Source: Coniochaeta sp. PMI_546
Taxonomy: Eukaryota > Ascomycota > Sordariomycetes > Coniochaetales > Coniochaetaceae
DNA length: 64,000 bases
Assembly: GCA_021432605.1 (NCBI GenBank)
Contig: MU271147.1
Span: 2,170,001-2,234,000, forward strand
Direction of reading: 5' to 3'
Each line of letters starts with the position of its first letter. The first letter of the stretch is position 1. Position numbers and translations under genes: made by a program. Shown one piece after another: positions 35,275 through 45,818 of the stretch. Below the pieces are notes generated by a model. It was given only the letters and a program-made list of their open reading frames with translations, had not been told where the DNA came from and ran no database searches.

Positions 35275-38074
35275 TCAGACAATCCAAAACGAAACAATAA
35301 AAACACCAGTGGTATAGAGAGTAATCAAGCTATACAGCGCTTCGTGAGCCCAAGCAACCACCCCGGCCTCAATCTCCTTGGCCGCCTCCTTCGGATACGC
35401 GACTCCGGTCTTGGGGTCCCTGTCCAGCAGGTCCTCGCGGTCGGGGCAGTCGGGCGGCCAGATGGCGTAGATGATGGGCACGGCGCACGACATGGCGCAC
35501 GTCAGCCAGATGAGCGGCGGCCAGGCCGCGTGCGTCAGCAGGGCGATCAGCAGGTCCTCCGTCGTGTGGGTGTCGCGGAAGTTGTGCACCGTCGCCAGCA
35601 CCACGGCGGCCACGACCAGCAGGATGTAACCCAGGTGCATGTAGCAGTTGCAGTCCCATAAGGTGACCTTGAGGCGCCTCCAGAGCGGCGCCCGGAGCCG
35701 GGCGTCTCGCTCGTTGAGCTCGGCTTTCTGCGATCCGGATGAGGTGAAGACGGCGATTTTACCGCCGAGCCATTTTGGGAGGATGAAGGTGCGGATGATC
35801 GCTACGGCGTGGACTAAAGTTGGGTAAGAAGTTGTGAGCAACCTGTTTTTCCACAGGTAGAATAGCAAGGGAGAGTGGGTTCTAGGTAACTCACAAATCG
35901 CCATCCACATCATGGCTCTGTCGTCCCTCCTGCCAGTGTGGTACCCGCAAGGAAGGTACGCCACGACTTCGTTCGCGCGAGTCAAGATCATCGATCCAAA
36001 GAGAGCCCGTATGAGCCACCTCAGCTGCGCATAGTTGGCGAAGGGGACAAGGTTGCCACCCGCCAACAGCACGATTGGGCAGGTGAGCATGGATATGACA
36101 AGAAAGACGGTGAAGAAAGTCGAGGTGGTGTAGACAAATCCACAGAGGCGTTGGGGGAACGTCATGTGTCGAACCAGGGGTCCGTAGACCGAGAATCGGA
36201 GTTTGAGTGCCGTCTGGACGGTTCCAATGGTCTGCATGTGAGGATAATGACATTAGCAATCGATCGCTTCGACACGACTTGAGAACTACTGGGACACAGC
36301 AACTGCTATCAAAGGGGGAGTACGTACCCATCGCGTCCTTTGCTTGAGATGGCTCGCAAGACTGTCCGGGACGGTACCATACTGCAGAGGCTCGTGGACG
36401 AAAGCCGTGTCCCACCCGGCACCCAGAAGCAGGCTCGAGCAGCAGACGTCCTCGGCAAGCGAGCCGAGCGGGAACCCGCCGATCTCTTCCAGTGCCTGGC
36501 GACGGACGACATAGCCCGACCCCGTACACCAGGCGACGCCCATGGAGTCCTTGAGAGGCTCGGAGATGTGGACGAAGGTGTCCAGGGTCTGGGCCAGGGG
36601 GTCTTCCTTGGGGACGTTGTAGAAGAGCTGCCCATCACACGGAGTTAGCTTTGCGACAGCGAAATAGTAGAAGCGAGAGGAGAGGGGATGGTAATGGCGC
36701 TGTACCTGAGGCGGACAAGTCATGGAGCACTTGGGGTTGATCAGCATGTGTGGAATCAAAGCACGGAGCCAGTCCTTCTCCGGGATCATGTCCGCGTCCA
36801 GGGCGGCAAAGAAGTTGGCAGCTCCTCCGGGGAGTCGTTTGGTCTCCTCAAGTGCGTAGTTGAGGTTCCCGGCCTTGAAGTGATGGGGGACACCGGGATA
36901 CTTGGGCCGGGACAGGTAGTACAGATTGTCAAACTGTTCCAGCGCCGTGAGCTCGGCCTTCTTTCTGAGGCCCTCGGATTTCCCGTCGTCGCAGATAATG
37001 ACACGGAATCTCGCTAGGGGGTAGTCGATGTTGCAGGCGGCCTTGGCGGTGTCGAGGACAAGATCGTCGTCTTCGCCGCAGCAGGTGATGATGACGTCGG
37101 CCGAAGGCACGTTGTCTCCGAGGAGTCGCAGTTTGGGCCTCATCCGTAGGCCCATTGCGTGCAGCGCCCATAGTCGATGCCCTAGGTTAGGAATGACGAC
37201 GAGGATCTCGACGACGATGAACATCCACGCCATCCAGTATGTCTGGTGGGCCTGGCGCTGGGCATCGACGGTGTACAAGATACGCAGGACAAAGTAGATC
37301 CAGTACGCCCCGATCATGGCAAGTGCCAAGGGGGCGCTGAGTCGGTAGACCCAACGCTTCCAAGGGGTTAGTCGCTCGATATCATCCTGCTTGGCAAGAC
37401 GGGCGATGATGTAGTCATCTTCCTTCTCGCTCATGCCCAGTCGGACAAAGGCGGCAGAGGATGCCTTCCTGAAGGAGGCGACAGCGGAGGATGTACTTGG
37501 CTTCGGACCAGTGGTGGAGTATCGTCGAGCGTTGAAGGCTTCCCAGGGGGCAAACCCGTCGGCAGAGATGGGCCGTATCTCGTCTACCTCGATATCAAGC
37601 GGGTTACCACGCGGCCGGAGCGGATCTAGTGCCTGGATGCCTTGGGCGACGGCTACCGTGGACCGTCTGACAATAGCTGAAGATCTCCTGACGAAATTCG
37701 AGTGTCTTCTCCGGGTGTCGTCCGGGGCGGCACTGAACCCTTGGGCTGCAGGACCGGCCGACGCCTCGCTGCTGTCGCGGCCGTCGGCTCCGAATGGAAG
37801 ATTCCATTGGATAACATTGGCCGGCTGCGCTCGTCAGATAGGTGGTTCGAAGACATGACAATCTGGACTTGATGCTTTCACAAACCCTTTTTTCGGCAGC
37901 AGGGACGTCCTGTGCTTCACTCGAATCAACCGATGCATTCTCTTCTGTCACCGGCCAAAGAGGTCCGCCCTCCAATATCTCGACACCAGGACGAGCTGAT
38001 GGCCTCCTCAAGCCAGTAGTGGGGGTTGAAGTCTCAAGTCCCGCTGAGGACTTGGCTCTTGGATGAGGCGCCAT
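35275..38074 (-). CDS. Membrane glycosyltransferase family 2, cellulose-synthase-like
   Basis: Five exons, 38074-37886, 37824-36706, 36627-36328, 36231-35895 and 35813-35275, give about 827 residues. A disordered N-terminus of about 190 residues precedes two TM helices. The GT2 catalytic core carries VIICDDGKSEG (D), ALDADMIPE (DxD), TGSGYVVRR, LAEDV (catalytic ED) and QRTRW, the QxxRW product-channel motif, which spans up to the intron at 36327. Several TM helices follow (FFTVFLVISMLTC, LVVAAVVLATV, IYAIW). Intron 2 (36628-36705) is 78 bp and stop-free; removing it restores MTCPPQ|LFYNVP. Such processive enzymes make beta-glycan chains at the plasma membrane, and fungal GT2 members have been tied to hyphal growth or mixed-linkage glucan. 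The product here is unknown. Exon 1 (GTTTGT donor) is the least certain part. Confidence 0.9.
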
Positions 38075-39252
38075 CACGGTACACTCCAGATATTGTTATG
38101 TTATGCGCCAGCTATGATGATGGCGACTCGATGCGAGGAGAGGACCAAAGTCCAACGAGCCGTCGAGGAGTTGGGACATCTTTAAGATGCCCAACTTGGG
38201 GGAATCAGAGACAAACACAAAGATTGCAGACCAGAGGTCTCCGAACAACCCGCAGTGATGAGCCTCCCGGAAACGGTCTATCATACTTTACGGAAGGATT
38301 GTGACGATGGCCACTACAGCAACCCGTGGATGCGAGAAAGGATGAAAACGATGCTCTGGAAGTCCCAAGTGCAGGGGGCTTGGAACGATGCGAGACATTT
38401 TTAGTGCTCGATCTTGGTCGCTTTGCCCAGACGGGTGCCGGATATCGATGCCTAGTCGCCCTCGGGGTCTCAGACTAGGGCATCGGGGGGGAGGTCTAGA
38501 TGCGCTAATCTGGGACGGAGCGAGATCAGCGAATCAACTTATACTATACAATGATGGTGATGGAATGCTCGCTCGCATGTTGGGGCGATTTGGAGAAGGA
38601 TGTCTACATTCCGGACCTCTGACGGACCTCTGACTGGTCCGTGTGCGCGGTACTGGACGTCCAGGTCCTGTTACGTACGAGACCATGGTGGCTGCTCTCA
38701 GCACATAACCTCTACCTTCCTCTATCATAGTAGACTCGATGTTTAAGGTACACAAGCGGCATAGCGGGCTGGTATGTTATCCAGGCCTAGACCGCAGTTC
38801 CAACAGTTTAGGTGATTCCAATCGGCCGGAGCAGAAGCTCCAGTCAGCTACCTTGTGTGTCAAGAACTTGCTCGTGCTCTGCAAGCAACCCAGGCAAGTT
38901 AGTGTAAGGTAGTCAGGCATGGAAAATAGATGGAGGCGCAACCACTCGACTCACCTATCCGTCGTCTTTTGTACCTTTATATCGTGATGTTACTGTGTAG
39001 AGGTACCTACCTTAGTATCTCGGTTCTGTCAGTAAGAATGGTTTGGCTGCTGCAAGAAGAGTGGGTCCGGACCTGACCCGGGACTAGAGGTACCTTGGAA
39101 AGGGCACATTTTGGCCGCTGGACTGGGTCAGGTAAGGTATCTCAGAATTGGCCCGTGCGGATTGTACTTTGAGAATTCCACGCGTTTGTCCATGGCATGA
39201 TCACGAAATACACCCTCCTAGGCGACAAGTTACCGCATTCACACCCGCCACG
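38075..39252. promoter_or_regulatory. Divergent promoter region GT2 / PET191
   Basis: About 1.2 kb between divergent genes. It holds a GGTACCTACCTTA element at 39002-39014 and related GGTACC/TAAGGTA words nearby (38905-39140), a motif that recurs in other intergenic regions of the window. No gene recognised. Confidence 0.45.
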
Positions 39253-39719
39253 ATGCCGTCCTCATGCAAAGAGATCAGTATGCCTCCCGACCCAGCCCTC
39301 TACGTCCATATGGCCCTGATAAGCTGACCCCCATTCCCTCTTGTCCAGGAGCGGCCCTGGCGCAATGCCTCCAGGAATCCGAATGCGTCATGGTACAGCG
39401 ACACACAGCGGCCGAGTGCCTCCGCAGCCCCCTCGCCGAGCAGCTACCGACGCGGTGTCAGCAGCTGAAGAAGGGGTTCGGCGACTGCAGGAGAGGCATG
39501 GTCGACATGCGCAAGCGCTTCCGCGGCAACCAGCCCGTCACCGTGAAGCAGCTCGAGAGCACCGAGGCCGGCGACGGATACCAGCTGTACGCCGGCAAGA
39601 GCGCCTTTGGGGGCACGAGCCACTCGACGGACGGCAACGAGAAGGCGCCGGTCGACTGGAGGGAGGTGGAGAACCAGAAGTATCAGGCTGAGCTGGCGGC
39701 GCTGAATAGGAAGTCGTGA
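39253..39719 (+). CDS. PET191: Pet191/Coa5 cytochrome c oxidase assembly factor
   Basis: Two exons, 39253-39277 and 39349-39719, with a 71-bp intron (GTATGC...GTCCAG), give 131 residues. The 25-nt first exon supplies MPSSCKEI, and splicing gives SSCKEIRAALAQCLQESEC. Cysteines are spaced as in twin Cx9C-type intermembrane-space proteins (CKEIRAALAQC, CLRSPLAEQLPTRC, then FGDCRRGMVDMRKRFRGN, the Pet191 signature). The protein is imported by the Mia40 route and is needed for complex IV assembly in yeast and human (COA5). The C-terminal 60 residues (YQLYAGKSAFGG...WREVENQKYQAELAALNRKS) are an extension common in filamentous fungi. Very secure. Confidence 0.95.
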
Positions 39720-40817
39720 TGGGTCCCTCCTGCGAGGTGCTGGGTGAATTGTTGTATAAGGTGTACGATTATCGCATACTCGTTGAAGCATTTGGGGGGC
39801 GTTACGGGTTGGGCATTTAAATGGCAGACCTCTCCTAAAGGTGTATGGTGTTATTGTGCGATACTTATTCGGGTCATCATCAAGCGCGAGCGGACATGTG
39901 CTGTATGACAACTACACAGTATGTCGCGACGGGTTACTTGCTAGAATACCTTAAGCACCATCTCCAAACTCTAGGACCGGCTCTATCAAGTCCTCAACTG
40001 TCGGTAAACGGCCATCTCAAGGACAAGGTACGGCAGTGCATAGCGTACCACCGTTACCACCGGTACTGCATAAGGTAGTTCAACAGAGCTAGAACCGTGG
40101 TAAACAGCCTCGTATCACCGAGCTAGGGGCGATCCCAACCTCTGGCACGACTTGGCACGTCAATAGGGAAAGGAAGCTTGGCATACAGGGCATGACAGCC
40201 ATGACGGCCTTCCGCACCACAGCGGGCCGTCAGACGAGCCAACGCCAAGCCAACCTCCTGACAACGACCCTGTCCACAATATGCCGAACTTCCGGCTTGT
40301 TGCTCACACAAACGTCATGATGTTGGGTCTTTTTTCATTTCAAGGGGTACAGAAAAGATAGGCTGGCTCCTTAGTCTAGAGTGAAGTCGAGATAAGAACC
40401 ATCAAGCGCAATGGTGCCTTAGTCAACTTAAATCTTTAGTGTCAAAACGCCACATGCAACCCCCCGCGCGCTGCATCTTAAAGGATTAGAGGAATAAATC
40501 ACTCGACGGAGAGAGGGCATCTGGAGATTTATTAGTTTGACGAAAGGATTGATGCGGCCACGCAAGGGTGGTCTCACTAGTCTGGCAATCTGAGATGAGA
40601 GCTGGGCACGCGCCCACCTTCCAATCGCAGTGGTGCGCCTCGTGTGTAACCACTAACCAGCCTTATTTCCTCATAATCAACCATACTGATCCCGCTATCA
40701 GCCCCCCGTAGTGGGGGGAGAGGACTTGGCGAAGCGGGCTTGGAAGGGTTGTGCATGTGCGAATCCTGGTCAGACCGACAGCAAGGCACGCGAGCAGAGT
40801 TCGAGGGAGAAAGAGAG

Positions 40818-40851
<34 letters not shown>

Positions 40852-41254
40852 TGCAAAAATAGGGTTTCTATTGCGGATGCTCATGTTTATTAGACTTGAG
40901 TCTTTCCTTTCGTTTCTGTCTTGTCCGCAATTGCTCACCTTGTAATCTTGAGTCTGTCACGTTCAGCTCTGTCTTGCTTGATTGAAGCAGCGCATTCTCG
41001 GATACGGCGCGGGTTCACGATTCACGAGAAATCCACGACATCTAGGAAACCAACAGCTAGACCTAGACAGATTCACTGCCAGATCCGCCCTGCCATCCAG
41101 ACCTGGACCTCTGCTTCCTGGCTTCCGCATGGCCCAGATGACATAGTCTTGAACACTGCCGTCATCCCCAATCCTCAAAAACCACCACCACAGTCCAGGT
41201 TTACCACTAACCCCCCGTCCCTTTTTCCCGGACCGGGCACTGGCAAAAACCCCG
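39720..41254. other. Intergenic, 1.5 kb, with GA microsatellite
   Basis: The 3' flank of PET191 and the leader/promoter of the PPN2-like gene. A (GA)14 microsatellite lies at 40821-40848. No gene recognised. Confidence 0.5.
40821..40848. repeat. (GA)14 microsatellite
   Basis: Perfect 28-bp GA run about 400 bp upstream of the PPN2-like start. GA/CT tracts are common in fungal promoters and 5' UTRs. Confidence 0.92.
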
Positions 41255-42778
41255 ATGATAGCAGCTGTCATGCTGCGGTTGCGCCGCCGCCGCAACTACG
41301 TCCTCGCCGCCGTCCTCCTCACCCTCACAACCTACCTCACCATGTCCCGGCGCGACGACCTCCTGACCAGCATCATGAGCCCAGAAGACAGCCCCGCCAC
41401 CGGCAGCAGACCAATGGACGAGGCCATCCCCGACCTACCAGTCGAAGCCCCCAACCCCCCAGACTCCGCCCCGCAACCCTCCCCGACCCCCGCCGAGGAG
41501 GTAATAGAGGTAGAAGCCTCCGACCTCCTAAAAGAAGACCCCACCCCCCTCCAGCCCTCCCAGGACGCAGCCCAGAAGCTCATATCCGAAATCCCAATGT
41601 CCTACGACACCACCTCCCGGCCCGGGTTCGGCGGCCTGGCCTCCCCCCTGGCCGACCTGCCGCACAAGCACCTGCCCTCCCCGACCCACCCGGACAGGCG
41701 GCTGGTGGTCGTGGGCGACGTGCACGGCCAGCTGTCCGCGCTGGAATCCCTGCTCTCCGAGCTCGGCTTCGACAGGGCCAGGGACCACCTCGTCCTGGCG
41801 GGGGACATGGTCGCCAAGGGGCCCGACGGCGCCGGCGTGGTGCAGCTGGCCATGGACCTGGGGGCGAGCGCGGTGAGGGGCAACCACGAGGATAGGGTCC
41901 TGCTTGCTCACAGGGAGATGGTGGCCCGGTCAGCCGGCGGGGGAAAAAGTGTGGGCTGGCTGGCTTCCATTCTCGGCACCCAGGCCGGGCCCGAGGCGGG
42001 GGAGCCGCGGACGCCTGAGCCTAGCCCCGGGACGGAGGCGGAGGTGGCTGTGGCTGCGCAGCTGAGCGAGAAGCAGCTGAAGTGGCTTGCGGGCTTACCT
42101 ATCATACTGAGGATGGGCCCGCTGCCGGAGCAGAGTCCCAGGCCGTGGAATGCGGGGACGATAGCGGTTGTCCATGCGGGGTTGGTGCCGGGGGTGCCGC
42201 TGGAGAAGCAGGATCTGCGGGCGGCGATGAACATGAGGAGTCTGGTGTACCCGGCCGAGGGCGTCAGGCGGGACAAGGTCCGGGCTCAGCTCGAGGAGGA
42301 CCTCAAGGCGAAGATTGAGAAGACGAGTAGGGGGAGGAAGGTGGTGGGGAAGCTGGAGATCAAGGACGAGCAGGTGGATGCCGAGCTGAGGCGGCTGGAG
42401 AGGGAGATGGGGTGGGATAGGGAGATGGACAGGCGGGTGTGGTTCCCTGTCGATGGACGGGACGGGGAGCCGTGGAGCGAGGTCTGGTCGAGGTATATGA
42501 CTGGGGCGGAGGAGGAGAGAGACCGGACTGTGGTTGTGTATGGGCATGATGCTAAGGCTGGACTTAGGGTTGAGGGCGTGGAGGAGGAGACATCGCCGAA
42601 GGGGTGGGAGGCGGGGAAGGAGAAGAAGAAGGCTGAGAGATATGCTTTTGGACTTGACTCGGGGTGCGTATATGGCAAGCAGCTTACGGCGCTGGTGCTG
42701 GAGATGGGCGAGGATGGAGGGGTGAGGCACAGGATTGTGCAGGTCGATTGTGAGAAGGCCGCTGACCTGAAGAAGTGA
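41255..42778 (+). CDS. Calcineurin-like phosphatase, Ppn2-like (vacuolar endopolyphosphatase family)
   Basis: Single exon, 507 residues. A short basic N-terminus (LRLRRRRNY) and one TM helix (VLAAVLLTLTTYLTM) suggest a type II membrane protein, followed by a Pro/Glu-rich stalk to about residue 145. The phosphoprotein-phosphatase-type metal motifs come in order: VVVGDVHGQ (about 152), LAGDMVAKGPDG (GDxxxxG), VRGNHEDR (GNHE), IAVVHAG and VVYGHDAK, with LDSGCVYGKQLTA near the end. The architecture matches yeast Ppn2 (YNL217W), a zinc-dependent endopolyphosphatase delivered to the vacuole. An alternative start at 41270 (MLRLRRRR) would shorten it by five residues. It is convergent with the transaldolase gene. 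Polyphosphate as substrate is inferred from homology. Confidence 0.9.
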   Translation: MIAAVMLRLRRRRNYVLAAVLLTLTTYLTMSRRDDLLTSIMSPEDSPATGSRPMDEAIPDLPVEAPNPPDSAPQPSPTPAEEVIEVEASDLLKEDPTPLQPSQDAAQKLISEIPMSYDTTSRPGFGGLASPLADLPHKHLPSPTHPDRRLVVVGDVHGQLSALESLLSELGFDRARDHLVLAGDMVAKGPDGAGVVQLAMDLGASAVRGNHEDRVLLAHREMVARSAGGGKSVGWLASILGTQAGPEAGEPRTPEPSPGTEAEVAVAAQLSEKQLKWLAGLPIILRMGPLPEQSPRPWNAGTIAVVHAGLVPGVPLEKQDLRAAMNMRSLVYPAEGVRRDKVRAQLEEDLKAKIEKTSRGRKVVGKLEIKDEQVDAELRRLEREMGWDREMDRRVWFPVDGRDGEPWSEVWSRYMTGAEEERDRTVVVYGHDAKAGLRVEGVEEETSPKGWEAGKEKKKAERYAFGLDSGCVYGKQLTALVLEMGEDGGVRHRIVQVDCEKAADLKK

Positions 42779-43434
42779 TTTACTTCTTAGCCCTCCCCCG
42801 TTATAGATCTTAGCCCAGGGTGGGAAAAGAGGAGGAGAGGGAAGACCATAGCTTCGTATTGTAGATAGAGTTTGGAGGATATAAGGGTCAGGTATGTATT
42901 TGTATGGTCGCCTGTGGAGGGTGGCATACTGGTTCCTAGGCGTCCGGGTACCTGGGCGGCGTTGATCTTTATTTAATATACAGTTGGGCGGTGATGTATG
43001 TTGGCGTTACATGCATTCAAGAGGCGCCGGACTTTTGTGGTGAAGAGATCGTTTCGTGACCAGCATACACCTTGATGCGTGTGCACCTCAACGGCATTTG
43101 GTTACTTACAATCGGGTAAAGTCACACTCCTTGGCTACAGTTTACCAAGGTAGGTATGTTACACGGGCACTGAGGAGCAAATCAAATCCCAGCATCGATG
43201 CACATGTCTCTGTGGAAATGAACGTCAAGCAAGAAAGAATCCGCAAATAGATAGATAGTTCGTGTCTCAGGACTGCAGAAAGCAAATTCGTTCTATTTGA
43301 GAATCATTCATTATAGCTTGCTGACTGTCCTCCGAAAGCGTAGCATCATTTTGGTTCTTCTACGACGCAGGCCATACCCGTCATCAGCTCAGGTCGCTGA
43401 TCATTTCAATCTCTTTTCACCTCCACAGATTCCC
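42779..43434. other. Intergenic, convergent 3' ends
   Basis: About 650 bp between converging genes. It contains AAGGTAGGTA at 43147-43156, reverse of the TACCTACCTT word seen elsewhere. No gene. Confidence 0.5.
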
Positions 43435-44866
43435 TCAGAGCTTGGCGGCCAGGATGTCCTTGAGCGTGACGGCATCAGCGGCAAACTTGGAGATACCCTC
43501 GCGCAGCTTCTCGACGGCCATCTGTTCCTCGTTGAAGTCGAAGCGGAACAGCGGCTCGTCGTTGATGTACGACTTCTTCTGGATGTCTAGCGAGCTGGCC
43601 TGGCTGGCATCCAGCTTCTTGGGCACGGCAACTTCCTGGTTCATGAGCTCCTCGAGCAGATTGGGCTGCAACACACAGTTAGTCCACTGGACAAGAAAAG
43701 AGAGAAAAGATAAAACACAGAATGGAAAACACAGTTTCAAACATACCGAGATCGTGAGGTAATCGCACCCAGCCAGCTCCGTAATCTCGCCAATGTTGCG
43801 GAACGAGGCGCCCATGACGATGGTCTTGTAGCCAAACTTCTTGTAGTAGTTGTAGATGCTCTTGACGGACTCGACGCCGGGGTCCTCCTCCTTGGAGTAC
43901 TCCCTCTTGTTGGCGGCCTTGTACCAGTCGAGGATGCGGCCGACGAAGGGGGAGATGAGGAAGGCGCCGGCCTCGGCGGCGGCGATGGCCTGCACCAGCG
44001 AGAACATGAGCGTCAGGTTGCAGTTGATGCCGTGGTCGCGCTGCAGGATCTCGGCCGCCTTGATGCCCTCCCATGTCGAGGCGATCTTGATCAGGACGCG
44101 GTCCTTGCTGATGCCCTCCTTCTCGTAGAGCTGCGGCAGACTGTTAGTGCTGCTGTTATCCGTGGTGCTGAGGGGGGAAAAGCATGCGTACCTCGATAAT
44201 GTGCAGAGCCTTGTCAACGGAAGCCTTGGTGTCGAATGAGAACCGAGCGTCGACCTCTGTTGAAACCTTGCCGGGGACGATCTTAAGAATCTCCTTGCCG
44301 AACTCGACGAGGAGGCGGTCGAGGGCAGCATCGACCTGCTCCTCCTTGGAGCCACCGTGCTTCTTGGCGTACTCGACTGCCTTGTCGATCAGAGCGGCAT
44401 AGTCGGGCTTCTTTGACGCGGCAAGGATGAGAGAGGGGTTGGTGGTGGCATCTTGGGGCTTGTACTTGGCGATTGCTAGTCATCGAGTCAGTCATCCAGT
44501 CCTGTTGGTGTTGTACTATACTGGACCATGGTGTTGGGTAGTTGGCGGCGGCGAAGTCGAGCTTCAAATGACGCAGGTGGGGTGATTGAGGAGGGTATAT
44601 ACTGACAGGCAAAGTCACCTAGACGGCCACGAGGTTAGCCATTGTTCACCAGCCGAACGGATGATTCCCTTCTTAGAAGAGTCAGACTCACCAGAATCAC
44701 TGACAACGACCTTTCAGCAGCGGAACGACTCGGTCAGCATCTTGATTCCATCCACAGCTTCAACTTCAACTTTGCGGCAGCTCCGAGTTTCGCAATGAGG
44801 GGTTTGGCGGGGTACATGGGAACTTACAGTGCCAGTGGCCTTGAGCTGATCGAGAGAGTTGGGCAT
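43435..44866 (-). CDS. TAL1: Transaldolase
   Basis: Six exons, 44866-44828, 44710-44692, 44618-44607, 44475-44192, 44130-43747 and 43665-43435, give 322 residues, the usual length for class I transaldolases. The N-terminus is assembled as [23 protein letters not shown](S)|[17 protein letters not shown], using consecutive exons of 19 and 12 nt. Diagnostic motifs are QDATTNPSL, the Schiff-base Lys region [29 protein letters not shown], and [10 protein letters not shown] before the last intron. The enzyme moves a dihydroxyacetone unit from sedoheptulose-7-P to glyceraldehyde-3-P in the cytosolic non-oxidative pentose phosphate pathway. Introns crowd the 5' end, as is common in strongly expressed fungal genes. 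Very secure. Confidence 0.96.
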
Positions 44867-45818
44867 TGTGAAGGACTAACTTGAGCGTTGGGTATATGTA
44901 AAAAGATGATTCGACTTTGGGGAATTGTCAGGTTCAATTTAACAGTACAGAGTTGATAGTGGTGTTTTGTAGAGTTCAGAGAACAGATAGATGATGAAGG
45001 GACAAGTTTATTTCGGCCTTGGGGCGATGACATGATGTTATGCTCCCTCCTCCCCCAAATCAATCCCCATAATATTCTCTGGCGGGGCCGGACCACATCT
45101 CTCCGCCAATTCAACGCCGTTGCCATTCACTGAGGCACTTTTTTCGCCCCCCAAGCTTCGCCCCAGATAATCTTGCTAGAAGTACCGTATCTTCCAGAAT
45201 GTCTGGTTAAATCGAGCGCGGAGATGGTAAATCTTGCAATGTCTAGCTGCTACTAAATCTCAACAAAATTTCCAGCGACGGTACTTCCGAATCGGACCCT
45301 TTCTTTCGTCCCTACCCGTCGATTCCGCGGACACGATACTACGATATTGAATTGTCAAGTCTTTCTAATGCGTAGTCATTAAGTCTCTCAGTCATCATCT
45401 ACCGGCTGGTCCATGTCGCCCGAGGAGGTCCTTACTCAGACCATTGAAAGCACCTGGTGTCCCCCACGTGGCTGTAGCTCTGTCGTTGGCCATAGTATAG
45501 CCATACATATGTTCTCGGCCGAATTGGCCCATTAAAGGGACCGACTCATTATACTATCTGTCATCAGGCGTGGATATAGCGAGGAACACCTAGGTGAGGC
45601 GTTTAAGAGGAGATTCATTTGCTCCGATATGTGGTGGCTACGAAGCTTATATCCATCACGAGACCTGAAGAATATGCTTCAACCCAAACTCTCATTTCCC
45701 CTTTTCCGCCTTCTCCGAGGCTTAAATATGCCCATGCTTCAATGCTTCGCTCCCAGAACTTTTATAGGCCAAAGTAATTGAGGAAGTGCTCATAGAGGGG
45801 AACAAAAAAAATGACAGC
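44867..45818. other. Intergenic, 0.95 kb
   Basis: Transaldolase promoter and 3' flank of the Tudor-SN gene. Nothing recognised as a gene or repeat. Confidence 0.5.
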
